Positions 40,553 to 48,863 of a stretch of DNA of 64,000 nucleotides are shown one piece after another. Both the position numbers and the translations under genes were made by a program. Every line of letters begins with the position of its first letter. Position 1 is the first letter of the stretch. The stretch is from JAITVB01 sp031553805 (lineage in GTDB: Bacteria > Bacteroidota > Bacteroidia > Bacteroidales > Rikenellaceae). The stretch spans positions 1-64,000 of the forward strand of contig JAVBLC010000001.1 in assembly GCA_031553805.1 (NCBI GenBank). The letters are read 5' to 3'. The notes under the pieces are model-generated. The model saw nothing but the letters and a program-made list of their open reading frames with translations. It was not told the DNA's origin and ran no database searches.

Positions 40553-42352
40553 ATGAACTGGCATTTCGAACCGTTTGCAATACCGTTTACCGTGGGGGTG
40601 GCTTACCTCTTCGCGATGGTCGTTTACCGCTATGCGCGGTGGTTTATCGAATTGCCGGGGGCCGACCGGCTCACGGTGGGCAAGCGGATGTTTACCTGGC
40701 GCAGCGTTCTCGGCGCGAAAGAAGTGGTCGAGGAGTCGTTGCTGCATAAGAGCATTTTCAAGGTCAATCCGGTGCTCGGGTATATGCACATGAGCCTGGC
40801 CTTCGGCTGGTTCCTGCTGATCGTGGTCGGCAAACTCGAAACGTCGGCCTACCTGCGCGACGCGGTCAATCTGCCCCACCTGCACGTTTTCTTCCGCTAT
40901 TTTTTCCCCGAAGAACCGTTCCGTTTCCCGCGCGAGTTCAACTATGCGATGATTATGGACGCGCTGCTGCTGCTCGTGCTCTCAGGCGTGGCGCTGGCGT
41001 GGTTCAAGCGCCTGCGTTCGCGCTGGATGGGGATGAAAAAGACGACGAAACACACTCTCGGCGACCGCATCGCCCTCTCGTCGCTCTGGCTGATCTTCCC
41101 GGCGCGCCTGCTGGCCGAAAGCACCACCTGCGGCCTCTACGCCACCGGGTCGTTCCTGACGCGCAACACTGGCCACGGGCTGATCCGGCTGATGGGGCCC
41201 GATATGTTGCAGGGCTTCGAACTGCCGGCGTGGTGGCTCTATTCGATCGTGCTGGGGGTCTTTTTCTTCTCGATGCCCCACTCGCGTTATATGCACATTT
41301 TCACGGAGATCCCGCATATCTTCATGCGCAACTGGGGGGTGCGCAGCGGCGACAAGCCGTCGAGCATCGACAATTTCCAGATCCAGGCCTGTTCGCGCTG
41401 CGGGGTGTGTATCGACCCCTGCCAGTTGCAGACGGCGGCGGGGATCAACAACGTGCAGTCGGCCTATTTTCTGAGGGATCGGCGATACGGATTTCTTACG
41501 CCTGACGTAGCGGACAACTGCCTGATGTGCGGCCGGTGCGAAGCGAAATGCCCCGTGCATCTCGACCTGAACAACCTGCGCATCAACAGCCGCGCCGCCC
41601 ACATCGTCGCTCCGACGGCCAACCGCTATGCCTACATCAACGGCCTCGACACTTCCTCGGGCGAGGGCAAAGTGGGTTATTTCGCCGGGTGCATGACCCT
41701 GCTCAACCCGGCCATCCTGAAATCGATGCAGCAAATCTTTACGGCCGCCGGCGAAAACGTGTGGTGGGCCGACCGCGACGGCGGGGTGTGCTGCGGCCGC
41801 CCGCTCAAGCTCTCGGGCGAGGTCGACGCCGCCCGCAAGATGATGGATTTTAATGGGGAACTTTTCCGGAAACACGGTGTGACCACCCTGGTCACTTCGT
41901 GTCCGATCTGTCTGAAAGTATTTCGGGAGGATTACAAGTTGGAGGGCATCGAGGTGCTCCATCATTCGCAATACTTCCTGCGCCTGGTCGAGCAGGGCCG
42001 GATTGCCCTCGAAAAGGGCGACGAACGGCTCACCTACCACGACCCCTGCGAACTGGGGCGCGGCCTGAAGATCTATGCCGAACCGCGCGAAATGGTGCGC
42101 CGCCTCGGGATCCTGCGCGAACCCGCCTCGCACGGCCCCAATGCGCTATGTTGCGGGGGGAGTGTGGCCAACCTCTCGCTCTCGTCGCAACAGGAAAACC
42201 GCATCGCCGCCGGGGCGATCGACGAATTCCGGGCCACCGGCGCGACGGCCGTCGTCACCGCCTGCCCCCAGTGCAAAAGCAGCCTCAAACGCAACACTTC
42301 GCTTCCGGTACGCGACCTGGCCGAGGTGGTCGCCGCCCGCCTGAAAAGCTGA
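40553..42352 (+). CDS. Membrane-bound HdrE/HdrD-type fusion (DsrMK-like)
   Basis: 599 residues. N-terminal third: about five membrane helices (FAIPFTVGVAYLFAMVVYR, LAFGWFLLIVVGK, MIMDALLLLVLSGVALAWF, WWLYSIVLGVFFFSMPHS) as in the NarI/DsrM/HdrE heme-b subunits; His residues are present but I cannot assign heme ligands. Then two [4Fe-4S] sites (CSRCGVCIDPC, CLMCGRCEAKCP), and two CCG domains (GYFAGCMTLLN...VCCGRPL...TSCPICLKV and YHDPCELGR...LCCGGSV...ACPQCKSS) as in HdrD/DsrK. It would link menaquinol to the disulfide- or thiol-type chemistry. Last gene of the operon. Confidence 0.82.
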   Translation: MNWHFEPFAIPFTVGVAYLFAMVVYRYARWFIELPGADRLTVGKRMFTWRSVLGAKEVVEESLLHKSIFKVNPVLGYMHMSLAFGWFLLIVVGKLETSAYLRDAVNLPHLHVFFRYFFPEEPFRFPREFNYAMIMDALLLLVLSGVALAWFKRLRSRWMGMKKTTKHTLGDRIALSSLWLIFPARLLAESTTCGLYATGSFLTRNTGHGLIRLMGPDMLQGFELPAWWLYSIVLGVFFFSMPHSRYMHIFTEIPHIFMRNWGVRSGDKPSSIDNFQIQACSRCGVCIDPCQLQTAAGINNVQSAYFLRDRRYGFLTPDVADNCLMCGRCEAKCPVHLDLNNLRINSRAAHIVAPTANRYAYINGLDTSSGEGKVGYFAGCMTLLNPAILKSMQQIFTAAGENVWWADRDGGVCCGRPLKLSGEVDAARKMMDFNGELFRKHGVTTLVTSCPICLKVFREDYKLEGIEVLHHSQYFLRLVEQGRIALEKGDERLTYHDPCELGRGLKIYAEPREMVRRLGILREPASHGPNALCCGGSVANLSLSSQQENRIAAGAIDEFRATGATAVVTACPQCKSSLKRNTSLPVRDLAEVVAARLKS

Positions 42353-42440
42353 TTCTCGCTTTTTACCATCGATCCTTTTTCCCTTTTTTGCGGAAATTTA
42401 CACTCCCGATGCAGCGAATAGGAGCCCTCGGGCATCTATT

Positions 42441-42472
42441 ATTTGGTAATTTCTCCCCATATTATTATATTC
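42441..42472 (+). promoter_or_regulatory. Promoter of the NigD-like gene
   Basis: TTTG (42441-42444), 20 bases, TATATTCG (42465-42472), close to the consensus. Located 24 bases before the start codon. Confidence 0.6.
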
Positions 42473-42496
42473 GCACACTTTTAAAAGGATTTTTCT

Positions 42497-43219
42497 ATGA
42501 AGAAACTATTGTTTGCAGGTCTGTTGGCCTTTGCCCTTTCTTCCTGTACCAAGGATCCGGAGAGCATTATGCAGGCTTTCGGTTCGGTAGAGTATTACAA
42601 CTATGGCAGCTGCTATTTCCGGCTCCACGACGGGCGGTGGATCAAACCGACCAATATCACGCTTACACCCGGAACAGATTTTGGCCGCCAGTATGGCCTG
42701 GCCACGTTCACCATTGAAGACGAAACGGGCGAAAACAACATCTATCCCGCCACGTTCTACGAAGCACTGGGCGTGCTGACCAAACAGCCGGTCTACAGCG
42801 CAGCCGGCCTGACGGACGACCCGATCGTGATGATCAACGAATTTGACGGGACGGAAAAGATCCTTTGCTACAACAATTTTATCGATATCCGTTACACATA
42901 CCGCACCATCAGCGGTAAAAAACCGACGCTCGATTTGGTTTGCAACAACATCGACCAGACCAAGCACGAGATTGATATGCGTCTGTATTTCAACGCCGAC
43001 GGGATAACTTCCGACGCTCCGGCGGCCACTGAAACCGCAGGCATCGTCGCCTTTGACATCAAGGATCTTTCACAAACCAACATCAGCCCGATCGACCAGA
43101 AATGGACGATCAACCTGACCGTGAAGATGTACGATGGGACGACGAGCCAGACTACTGAAAAAGTGTACCACATCAGCTACAACCCGGGCAAGTTGTTTGC
43201 CGACGTAGTGGACTATTAA
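42497..43219 (+). CDS. NigD-like lipoprotein
   Basis: 240 residues. SPII signal LLAFALSSC (Cys16). Body matches the NigD-like family layout: CYFRLHDGRWIKPTN, YPATFYEALGVLTKQPVY, NFIDIRYTYRTISG, LDLVCNN...HEIDMRLYFNADG, GIVAFDIKDL. In Bacteroidota these lipoproteins are found in the envelope; function poorly known (named after a locus for an antimicrobial peptide). Has its own promoter; the his promoter begins 10 bases after its stop. Confidence 0.8.
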   Translation: MKKLLFAGLLAFALSSCTKDPESIMQAFGSVEYYNYGSCYFRLHDGRWIKPTNITLTPGTDFGRQYGLATFTIEDETGENNIYPATFYEALGVLTKQPVYSAAGLTDDPIVMINEFDGTEKILCYNNFIDIRYTYRTISGKKPTLDLVCNNIDQTKHEIDMRLYFNADGITSDAPAATETAGIVAFDIKDLSQTNISPIDQKWTINLTVKMYDGTTSQTTEKVYHISYNPGKLFADVVDY

Positions 43220-43229
43220 CATTTCCGAA

Positions 43230-43260
43230 TTTGTTTTTTCACAAAAAAACGCTACGTTTG
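43230..43260 (+). promoter_or_regulatory. Promoter of the his operon
   Basis: TTTG (43230-43233), 19 bases, TACGTTTG (43253-43260): exact consensus. Transcription would start about 15 bases before the leader peptide. Confidence 0.85.
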
Positions 43261-43282
43261 CAGTGAATTTTCAAACAAACCG

Positions 43283-43339
43283 ATGAAAAACCGATTCCTG
43301 AACAGCCATCATCACCATCACCTTTCCCCGCAGGGGTAG
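43283..43339 (+). CDS. hisL: His operon leader peptide
   Basis: 18 residues, MKNRFLNSHHHHHLSPQG, with five consecutive His codons (CAT/CAC). Followed by a rho-independent hairpin about 44 bases after its stop and then hisG. Ribosome stalling at the His codons when charged tRNA-His is scarce should favour an alternative fold and read-through. A short stem CCCC-GCA-GGGG (43326-43336) covers the end of the peptide. Confidence 0.9.
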   Translation: MKNRFLNSHHHHHLSPQG

Positions 43340-43382
43340 GCTGAGGCGTCGTGGGCTGTCCGCAAGGAACCGACACACCATA

Positions 43383-43419
43383 AAGAGGCTTACCTGTGAA
43401 GGTAAGCCTCTTGTTTTTT
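43383..43419 (+). terminator. His attenuator terminator
   Basis: AAGAGGCTTACCT and AGGTAAGCCTCTT form a 13-bp perfect stem with a GTGA loop followed by GTTTTTTA. Inferred antiterminator: AGGGGTAGGCT (about 43332-43342) can pair with part of the 5' arm of this stem. Confidence 0.88.
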
Positions 43420-43469
43420 ACGCAGAACGTTAGTTTACCGATTACCGAAAATTCTTAAAAACCCAACCG

Positions 43470-44321
43470 ATGATACGCATAGCGATTCAAGCCAAAGGCC
43501 GGCTCAACGAGGAGAGCGTCGCCCTCCTTTCCGAAGCCGGCATCCAGATCGAAGACAGCAAACGCAAACTGCTGGCCCGCTCCGACGACTTCCCGGTCGA
43601 AGTCCTTTACCTGCGCGACGACGACATTCCCCAGGCCGTGGCCATGGGCGTGGCCGACCTCGGCATTGTGGGCCTCAATGAGGTCGAGGAGAAAGGCGAG
43701 GCGGTTGAAATTATTCACAAACTCGGTTTCGGAAAGTGCCGCATCTCGATCGCCCTGCCCAAGAGCGAGACCTACGAGGGAGTGCGGGTGCTGGAAGGCA
43801 AACGGATCGCCACGTCATACCCCAACATCCTGAAAAAATTCTTCGACCGCGAAGGCGTGCGGGCCGAGGTCCACGAGATAGCCGGCTCGGTCGAGATCGC
43901 CCCGGCGGTAGGCATGGCCGACGCCATTTTTGATATTGTGAGCAGCGGCGGCACATTGATTACCAACGGCCTGAAAGAAGTCGAAAAAGTCTTTTTCTCA
44001 GAAGCCGTGCTTATCGGCAACCCTTCGCTCGACAGCGAAAAACGCCGCTTGCTCGAACAGCTTCTGTTCCGCGTTGAGGCCGTCGAACGCAGCCGCGGGA
44101 TGAAATACGTCCTGCTGAACCTGCCCAACGACAAGATCGCCGAAGCGATCAAACTGCTGCCCGGGATGAAGAGTCCCACGCTGTTGCCGCTGGCCCAGGA
44201 AGGCTGGAGCTCGATGCACGTGGTGATCAACGAAAAGGAACTCTGGTGCAAGATCGAACAACTGAAAGCGATCGGCGCCGAGGATATCCTGGTGCTTGCG
44301 CTTGAAAAAATGATCCGTTAA
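43470..44321 (+). CDS. hisG: ATP phosphoribosyltransferase, long form
   Basis: 283 residues. Starts MIRIAIQAKGRLNEESVALL; GKRIATSYPNILKKFF and VEIAPAVGMADAIFDIVSSGGTLITNGL are the PRPP/substrate-binding part, and the C-terminal regulatory domain (SPTLLPLAQEGWSSMHVVIN) makes this the long, hexameric form that senses histidine directly. First step of histidine synthesis. Expression is under leader-peptide attenuation. hisD begins 11 bases later. Confidence 0.96.
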   Translation: MIRIAIQAKGRLNEESVALLSEAGIQIEDSKRKLLARSDDFPVEVLYLRDDDIPQAVAMGVADLGIVGLNEVEEKGEAVEIIHKLGFGKCRISIALPKSETYEGVRVLEGKRIATSYPNILKKFFDREGVRAEVHEIAGSVEIAPAVGMADAIFDIVSSGGTLITNGLKEVEKVFFSEAVLIGNPSLDSEKRRLLEQLLFRVEAVERSRGMKYVLLNLPNDKIAEAIKLLPGMKSPTLLPLAQEGWSSMHVVINEKELWCKIEQLKAIGAEDILVLALEKMIR

Positions 44322-44332
44322 CCGGCCGCGTT

Positions 44333-45613
44333 ATGAAAATCTACGAATATCCCGATCCCGCGCAGTGGGACGCGCTGACCGCCCGGCCCAAGACCGATGC
44401 GTCGGAAATGCACCCGCGCGTGGCGGCGATCCTGGCTGCCGTGCGCAGCGAGGGCGATGCGGCGCTGCTGCGCTTTGCCCGCGAATTCGATAAGGTCGAA
44501 TTGGCCGGATTGGCCGTTTCGGAAGCCGAATTCGAAGCTGCCGCCGCACAGGTCGATCCGGAGTTGGCAGCGGCCATCGCCACGGCAGCCGGCAACGTCG
44601 AACAATTTCACGCCGCGCAGCGTTACGCCGGGATCGACGTTGAAACACAACCCGGCGTGCGGTGCCTGCAACGGAGCGTGGCGATCCAACGGGTCGGGCT
44701 TTACGTTCCGGGCGGAAGCGCGCCATTGTTCTCGACCGTGCTGATGTTGGCCATTCCCGCCCGGTTGGCCGGGTGTGCCGAGATCGTTCTCTGCACGCCG
44801 CCCGACCGCAACGGAGGCATTGCCTCGGCGATCCTCTATGCCGCCCGCCTGTGCGGCGTCACCCGTGTCTTCAAAGTTGGGGGTGCGCAGGCCATCGGTG
44901 CGATGGCCTACGGCACGCAAACCGTCCCGCGTGTCGACAAGATCTTCGGCCCTGGCAACCAGTGGGTCACCGTCGCCAAGCAACAGGTCAGCCTCTACGA
45001 CGTGGCGATCGATATGCCCGCCGGCCCGTCGGAAGTGCTCGTGATGGCCGACGAGCGCACCGCTGTCGCCGCATACGCCGCCGCCGACCTCCTCTCGCAG
45101 GCCGAGCACGGCCCCGACAGCCAGGCGTTGCTCGTCACCGACAGCCCCGCTTTCGCCCGCCGCGTCGAAAGTGAAATCGCCGCTCAACTCGAAAAATTAC
45201 CCCGCCGCGAAGTTGCTCAAAAAGCCATCGACAACAGCCGGATCATCGTCCTGCGAACCCGCGCCGAAATGATCGCCTTTGCCAACGCCTACGCCGCCGA
45301 GCACCTGATTATATCGATGAAAAAACCGTGGGAAGTCGCAGAAAAAATCACCGCTGCCGGCAGCGTCTTCATCGGCAACCACACCCCCGAGAGCGCGGGC
45401 GACTACGCCTCAGGCACAAACCACACCCTCCCCACCTACGGTTGGGCACGAGCCTACAGCGGCGTAAACCTCGACAGTTTTATCCGCAAAATAACCTATC
45501 AGGAAATCTCAAAAGAAGGCCTCAAAACCCTCGCCAAAACCCTCACCACCCTGGCCAACGCCGAAGGCCTAACCGCCCACGCCAACGCAGTGAGCATCCG
45601 GACAAAGAATTGA
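44333..45613 (+). CDS. hisD: Histidinol dehydrogenase
   Basis: 426 residues. Conserved segments: QRVGLYVPGGSAPLFSTVLM, FKVGGAQAIGAMAYGT, VDKIFGPGNQWVTVAKQ, IDMPAGPSEVLVMAD, the Zn/catalytic QAEHGPDSQALLV, and AEHLIISMKKPWE with HTPESAGDYASGTNHTLPT. It carries out the two last oxidations to histidine. Cotranscribed with hisG; no further his genes follow, as prfB converges from the right. Confidence 0.96.
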   Translation: MKIYEYPDPAQWDALTARPKTDASEMHPRVAAILAAVRSEGDAALLRFAREFDKVELAGLAVSEAEFEAAAAQVDPELAAAIATAAGNVEQFHAAQRYAGIDVETQPGVRCLQRSVAIQRVGLYVPGGSAPLFSTVLMLAIPARLAGCAEIVLCTPPDRNGGIASAILYAARLCGVTRVFKVGGAQAIGAMAYGTQTVPRVDKIFGPGNQWVTVAKQQVSLYDVAIDMPAGPSEVLVMADERTAVAAYAAADLLSQAEHGPDSQALLVTDSPAFARRVESEIAAQLEKLPRREVAQKAIDNSRIIVLRTRAEMIAFANAYAAEHLIISMKKPWEVAEKITAAGSVFIGNHTPESAGDYASGTNHTLPTYGWARAYSGVNLDSFIRKITYQEISKEGLKTLAKTLTTLANAEGLTAHANAVSIRTKN

Positions 45614-45626
45614 ACCGGTTTCGATT

Positions 45627-45648
45627 GGCACTTTCTGTAAAAAATGCC
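45627..45648. repeat. 5' hairpin module of the intergenic repeat
   Basis: GGCACTTTCTGTAAAAAATGCC, preceded by GGTTTCGATT, matches the 5' end of the long repeats at 13755 and 50941 (GGCTTCGACT / GGCTCTGACT, then the same hairpin). It lies between convergent hisD and prfB, where it could end both transcripts. Confidence 0.7.
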
Positions 45649-45662
45649 AGCCGGAGCAGCCT

Positions 45663-46752
45663 CTACCCCTTACCCCCGAATTCCATGAGGTAGGCTTTGA
45701 TGAAGGGGTCGATGTTGCCGTCCATGACGCCTTGCACATCTGAGGTTTGGATGTTCGTGCGGTGGTCTTTCACACGGCGGTCATCGAAGACGTAGCTGCG
45801 GATCTGGGATCCCCATTCGATTCTTTTTTTCTCGCCTTCGAGTTGGTTCTGAAGTTCCATACGTCGTTCCAGCTCTTTTTGGTAGAGTTTGGATTTGAGG
45901 ATGCGCATGGCGTTTTCGCGGTTGTTGAGTTGTGAGCGGGTTTCGGTATTTTCGACGACGATGCCCGAGGGTTTGTGCCGCAGGCGGACGCCGGTTTCGA
46001 CCTTGTTAACGTTCTGTCCGCCGGCGCCCGAGGAGCGAAATGTGTCCCACTCGATGTCTCCGGGGTTGACGATGATCTCGATCGTGTCGTCGACGGCGGG
46101 TGAAACGAAGACCGAGGCGAAGGACGTGTGGCGGCGGTTGTTGGAGTCAAACGGCGAAAGGCGCACGAGTCGGTGCACCCCGTTTTCGCTCTTGAGGTAA
46201 CCGTAGGCGAAATCGCCCTCGATCTCGACGGTGGCCGATTTGATCCCAGCCTCTTCGCCTTCCTGCAGGTCGGCCATTTTTGTCTTATAGCCGTTTTGCT
46301 CTGCCCAGCGTAAGTACATTCGCAGCAGCATCGAAGCCCAATCCTGGCTTTCGGTGCCGCCCGCCCCGGAGTTGATTTCGAGGATCGCGCCGAGGCGGTC
46401 TTCTTCGCTACGGAGCATATTTTTCATTTCGAGGGCCTCGGTAGCGGCCAGGGCGGCGTCATATTGCTCCTGGGCGTCGGCTTCGGTGAGCACGCCTTCC
46501 CTGACAAAATCAGGGATCAGTTCGAGGTCGCCGACCAATTGGGCCAACTGGTCGTAGCCGGTGATCCACGATTTGATCGAGGCCACTTTTTTGAGTTGTT
46601 CCTCGGCCGCCTTGGGGTCGTCCCAGAAGGCGGGGTCATGGGTTTTCGACTCTTGTTCTTCGAGTTCTATGCGTCGGTTGTCGACGTCAAAGATGCCTCC
46701 TCAACGCATCCAGGCGCCTTACAAGCTCTGTAATTTGTTCGTTGGTAATCAT
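45663..46752 (-). CDS. prfB: Peptide chain release factor 2, with programmed +1 frameshift
   Basis: Made in two frames: 21 codons from ATG 46752 up to CTT, one skipped base, then 341 codons from GAC 46688 (about 362 residues). RF2 features: EINSGAGGTESQDWASML, the stop-recognising SPF in RLSPFDSNN, and the catalytic GGQ in RSSGAGGQNVNKVETGVR. RF2 releases at UGA/UAA. The in-frame UGA at 46689-46687 gives classical autoregulation. It starts 4 bases after the DUF4924 gene and shares its transcript. Confidence 0.96.
46687..46701 (-). promoter_or_regulatory. prfB recoding site
   Basis: On the minus strand AGGAGG, three bases, then CTT-TGA-C. The SD-like hexamer and slippery CTT before the UGA are the standard RF2 +1 frameshift signal; reading on as GAC-GTC-GAC-AAC-CGA restores the RF2 N-terminal helix. 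Confidence 0.95.
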
Positions 46753-46756
46753 TGCG

Positions 46757-47314
46757 TTATTCGTTTTTGTAGAGGTCGAACGACCCCTCTTCGATTTCAC
46801 GGTTCAATTTGGCTAACAGAGCGATGACGGGCGAAACGAGGGTCATCACGTCATCGACGTATTCCTTGTGCGCTTCGTCGCCCTTGATCCGGTAAAGCAC
46901 CACCGAGTAGAGGGCGCGCAGGCAGAATTCGATGTCACCCATCTCGGCTTTGCCCAACCGCGCTTTCAAGGTGGGCAATTCCGGTGCCAGCGGGGCGAAC
47001 GCCTTGCGGTATGCTGCGCCGGCGGGCACGGTCAGCAGCGCTTCGTGCAGCTCCTGGAGCGAGCCGATCAGGTGGAGCGTGTGCTCCAAATGGCCGTGGG
47101 CCTCCTTGCCTTCGGCCTTGAGCAGGTTGATCAGCTCCATATACCACAGGAAAACTTCCTGCTTCACCTCGTCGTCGGCCTGCATCGGGGCGACGAGTTG
47201 CGAAAAGATCGCCTCGGGGCTGAATTGCAGGGCACGGAACAGATCCTCTAACTGCCAGAGATAGAGGATGTATTCGGCGATATTTTCGCGGCGTTTAAGT
47301 TTAGCGATCAGCAT
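46757..47314 (-). CDS. DUF4924 family protein
   Basis: 185 residues, mostly helical and soluble. Begins MLIAKLKRRENIAEYILYLW; other typical segments are LEDLFRALQFSPEAI, VFLWYMELINLLKAEG, DIEFCLRALYSVVLYRIKG, DDVMTLVSPVIALLAKLN. DUF4924 is a Bacteroidota family without known function. It stands 4 bases before prfB, so the two are translated from one mRNA, hinting at a role near translation. Confidence 0.85.
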   Translation of the reverse strand: MLIAKLKRRENIAEYILYLWQLEDLFRALQFSPEAIFSQLVAPMQADDEVKQEVFLWYMELINLLKAEGKEAHGHLEHTLHLIGSLQELHEALLTVPAGAAYRKAFAPLAPELPTLKARLGKAEMGDIEFCLRALYSVVLYRIKGDEAHKEYVDDVMTLVSPVIALLAKLNREIEEGSFDLYKNE

Positions 47315-47330
47315 TTTTCAGGTGCCTTCC

Positions 47331-47443
47331 AGGTGTCTCCCGACACTCGGAATTTTTGATTTTTCGTTACAAAGGTGCTTTCCGATACCCGGAGTTTTGA
47401 ATTTATTAATGCAAAGGTAGTGACAAAATCGGTGCCGGACAAA
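47331..47443 (-). promoter_or_regulatory. Tandemly duplicated promoter region for DUF4924-prfB
   Basis: Two similar 46-base units (47331-47376 and 47373-47418, period 42, about 70% alike by eye), each ending in CAAAGGT on the plus strand. On the minus strand the outer one gives TTTG (47443-47440), 20 bases, TACCTTTG (47419-47412), a good promoter; the inner one has only CACCTTTG. Confidence 0.65.
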
Positions 47444-47464
47444 GCCGGCCGGACCGAACCCTCC

Positions 47465-48061
47465 TTACATCTGTTTCAGGGCGAGGCGGATCAGCTCTTC
47501 GACCGACGCCCCGGGGTTGGCTTTGATCAGGCTGCGCAGCACTTTTTCGGTGGATGCTTTCGAAAAGCCGAGCATCGTCATCGCGGCCATCGCTTCGTCG
47601 AAGAGCGGCGACACGGCTCCTCCGCCCAGCGTCAGCTCGGCAGCCGACGCCCCCGCCCCGACGCCGATCACCTTGTCCTTGAGTTCGACGATGATCTTCT
47701 GGGCGGTCTTGATACCCAGTCCTTTGACGCTCTTCAGCACTTCAGCCTTGCCTGTGGAGATGATGCTTCCGATCTCCTCGGGCGAAAAAGTCGAAAGGAT
47801 CATCCGCGCCGTGTTGCCCCCCACGCCCGACACCCCGATCAGCAAGCGGAACAACTCGCGCTCGGTGCGGTCGAAAAAACCGTAGAGGATCTGTGCGTCT
47901 TCGCGCACAATGAAATGAGTGTAGAGCTTGGCCTCGGTCGCCGAGCCGAGCGACGAAAAAGTGTGCAGCGAAATGTTGAGGTGGTAGCCCACCCCTCCCG
48001 CGTCGAGGACGGCATAGGCCGGGGTGAGTTCGCTTACCCGGCCGGCGATATATTCGTACAT
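47465..48061 (-). CDS. ruvA: Holliday junction branch migration protein RuvA
   Basis: 198 residues. N-terminal OB domain MYEYIAGRVSELTPAYAVLDAGGVGYHLNIS, two helix-hairpin-helix motifs (LLIGVSGVGGNTARMILST, LKSVKGLGIKTAQKIIVELKD), and the C-terminal three-helix RuvB-binding domain (EAMAAMTMLGFSKASTEKVL). It binds four-way junctions as a tetramer and loads RuvB. The gene stands alone on the minus strand; a -7 element TATCTTTG lies at 48096-48089. Confidence 0.96.
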   Translation of the reverse strand: MYEYIAGRVSELTPAYAVLDAGGVGYHLNISLHTFSSLGSATEAKLYTHFIVREDAQILYGFFDRTERELFRLLIGVSGVGGNTARMILSTFSPEEIGSIISTGKAEVLKSVKGLGIKTAQKIIVELKDKVIGVGAGASAAELTLGGGAVSPLFDEAMAAMTMLGFSKASTEKVLRSLIKANPGASVEELIRLALKQM

Positions 48062-48151
48062 ACTAGACGTCAGAATTTAGTGACCCGACAAAGATAATAA
48101 ATTTTCGGTTGGACTTTGCAGAGAAAAAATCTCCCGGGGCGGAGACGTACC

Positions 48152-48182
48152 TTTGAAATTTATCGAAAAATCCGTATGTTTG
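48152..48182 (+). promoter_or_regulatory. Promoter of the OmpH-like gene
   Basis: TTTG (48152-48155), 19 bases, TATGTTTG (48175-48182). Exact consensus, 45 bases before the start codon. Confidence 0.8.
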
Positions 48183-48227
48183 TCCCTTAAATGGAATTTT
48201 TTACAAATAAGAAATAAAAAAACCCCA

Positions 48228-48842
48228 ATGAAGAAAATCATTTACGGTGCCGCGTCGCTCGTGCTCGTCGCATCGCTTTTCGCCGGATGCAACCAGCAAG
48301 CCGCCCCCGAGGCCGCTAAACCGGCTACCGATTCGACCGGAATGGCCGCCAGCGCCGCCATCGTTTATGTGAATACCGACTCGCTTCTGGCCCATTACGA
48401 TATGTACACCGAGCTTTCGGCCCAGTTCCAGGAAAAATCGTCCAAGGCCGAAGCCAACATTAACTCGCGTGGACGCAACCTGCAGAACGAAGTCAACAAG
48501 TACCAAGACAACATGAACAAAGGCCTCGTGACCCGCACCCAGGCCCTCACCATCGAAAACGACCTGCAGACCAAGCAGCAGTCTTTCATGCAGTACCGCG
48601 AACAACTGGTTAACGAACTGGCCGAAGAGGAGCAGGTGATGATGAACCGCATCCATTACAGCATCCTCGATTACCTCAAGGAATTTAACGCCGACAAGCG
48701 CTATGGGCTGATCCTGAGCACTTCGACCGGCGGCCCGGTGCTCGACGCCGACCCGTCGCTCGACATCACCCCGGCGGTGATCGAAGGCATTAACAAATAC
48801 TACGCACGGATCAAAGCCGAAGAAGCCAAGGCCACCAAATAA
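48228..48842 (+). CDS. OmpH/Skp-family lipoprotein
   Basis: 204 residues from ATG 48228, chosen because MKKIIYGAASLVLVASLFAGC is a clean SPII signal (Cys21) and the promoter lies just before it. After a Pro/Ala linker, the body is the OmpH fold: IVYVNTDSLLAHYDMY, a long helical coiled coil (QEKSSKAEANINSRGRNLQN, QSFMQYREQLVNELAEEEQ) and YGLILSTSTGGPVLDADPSLDIT. Skp-type proteins hold unfolded outer-membrane proteins in the periplasm; a lipid-anchored form is common in Bacteroidota. Confidence 0.88.
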   Translation: MKKIIYGAASLVLVASLFAGCNQQAAPEAAKPATDSTGMAASAAIVYVNTDSLLAHYDMYTELSAQFQEKSSKAEANINSRGRNLQNEVNKYQDNMNKGLVTRTQALTIENDLQTKQQSFMQYREQLVNELAEEEQVMMNRIHYSILDYLKEFNADKRYGLILSTSTGGPVLDADPSLDITPAVIEGINKYYARIKAEEAKATK

Positions 48843-48863
48843 CGCGTAGGCAACACAATACGA

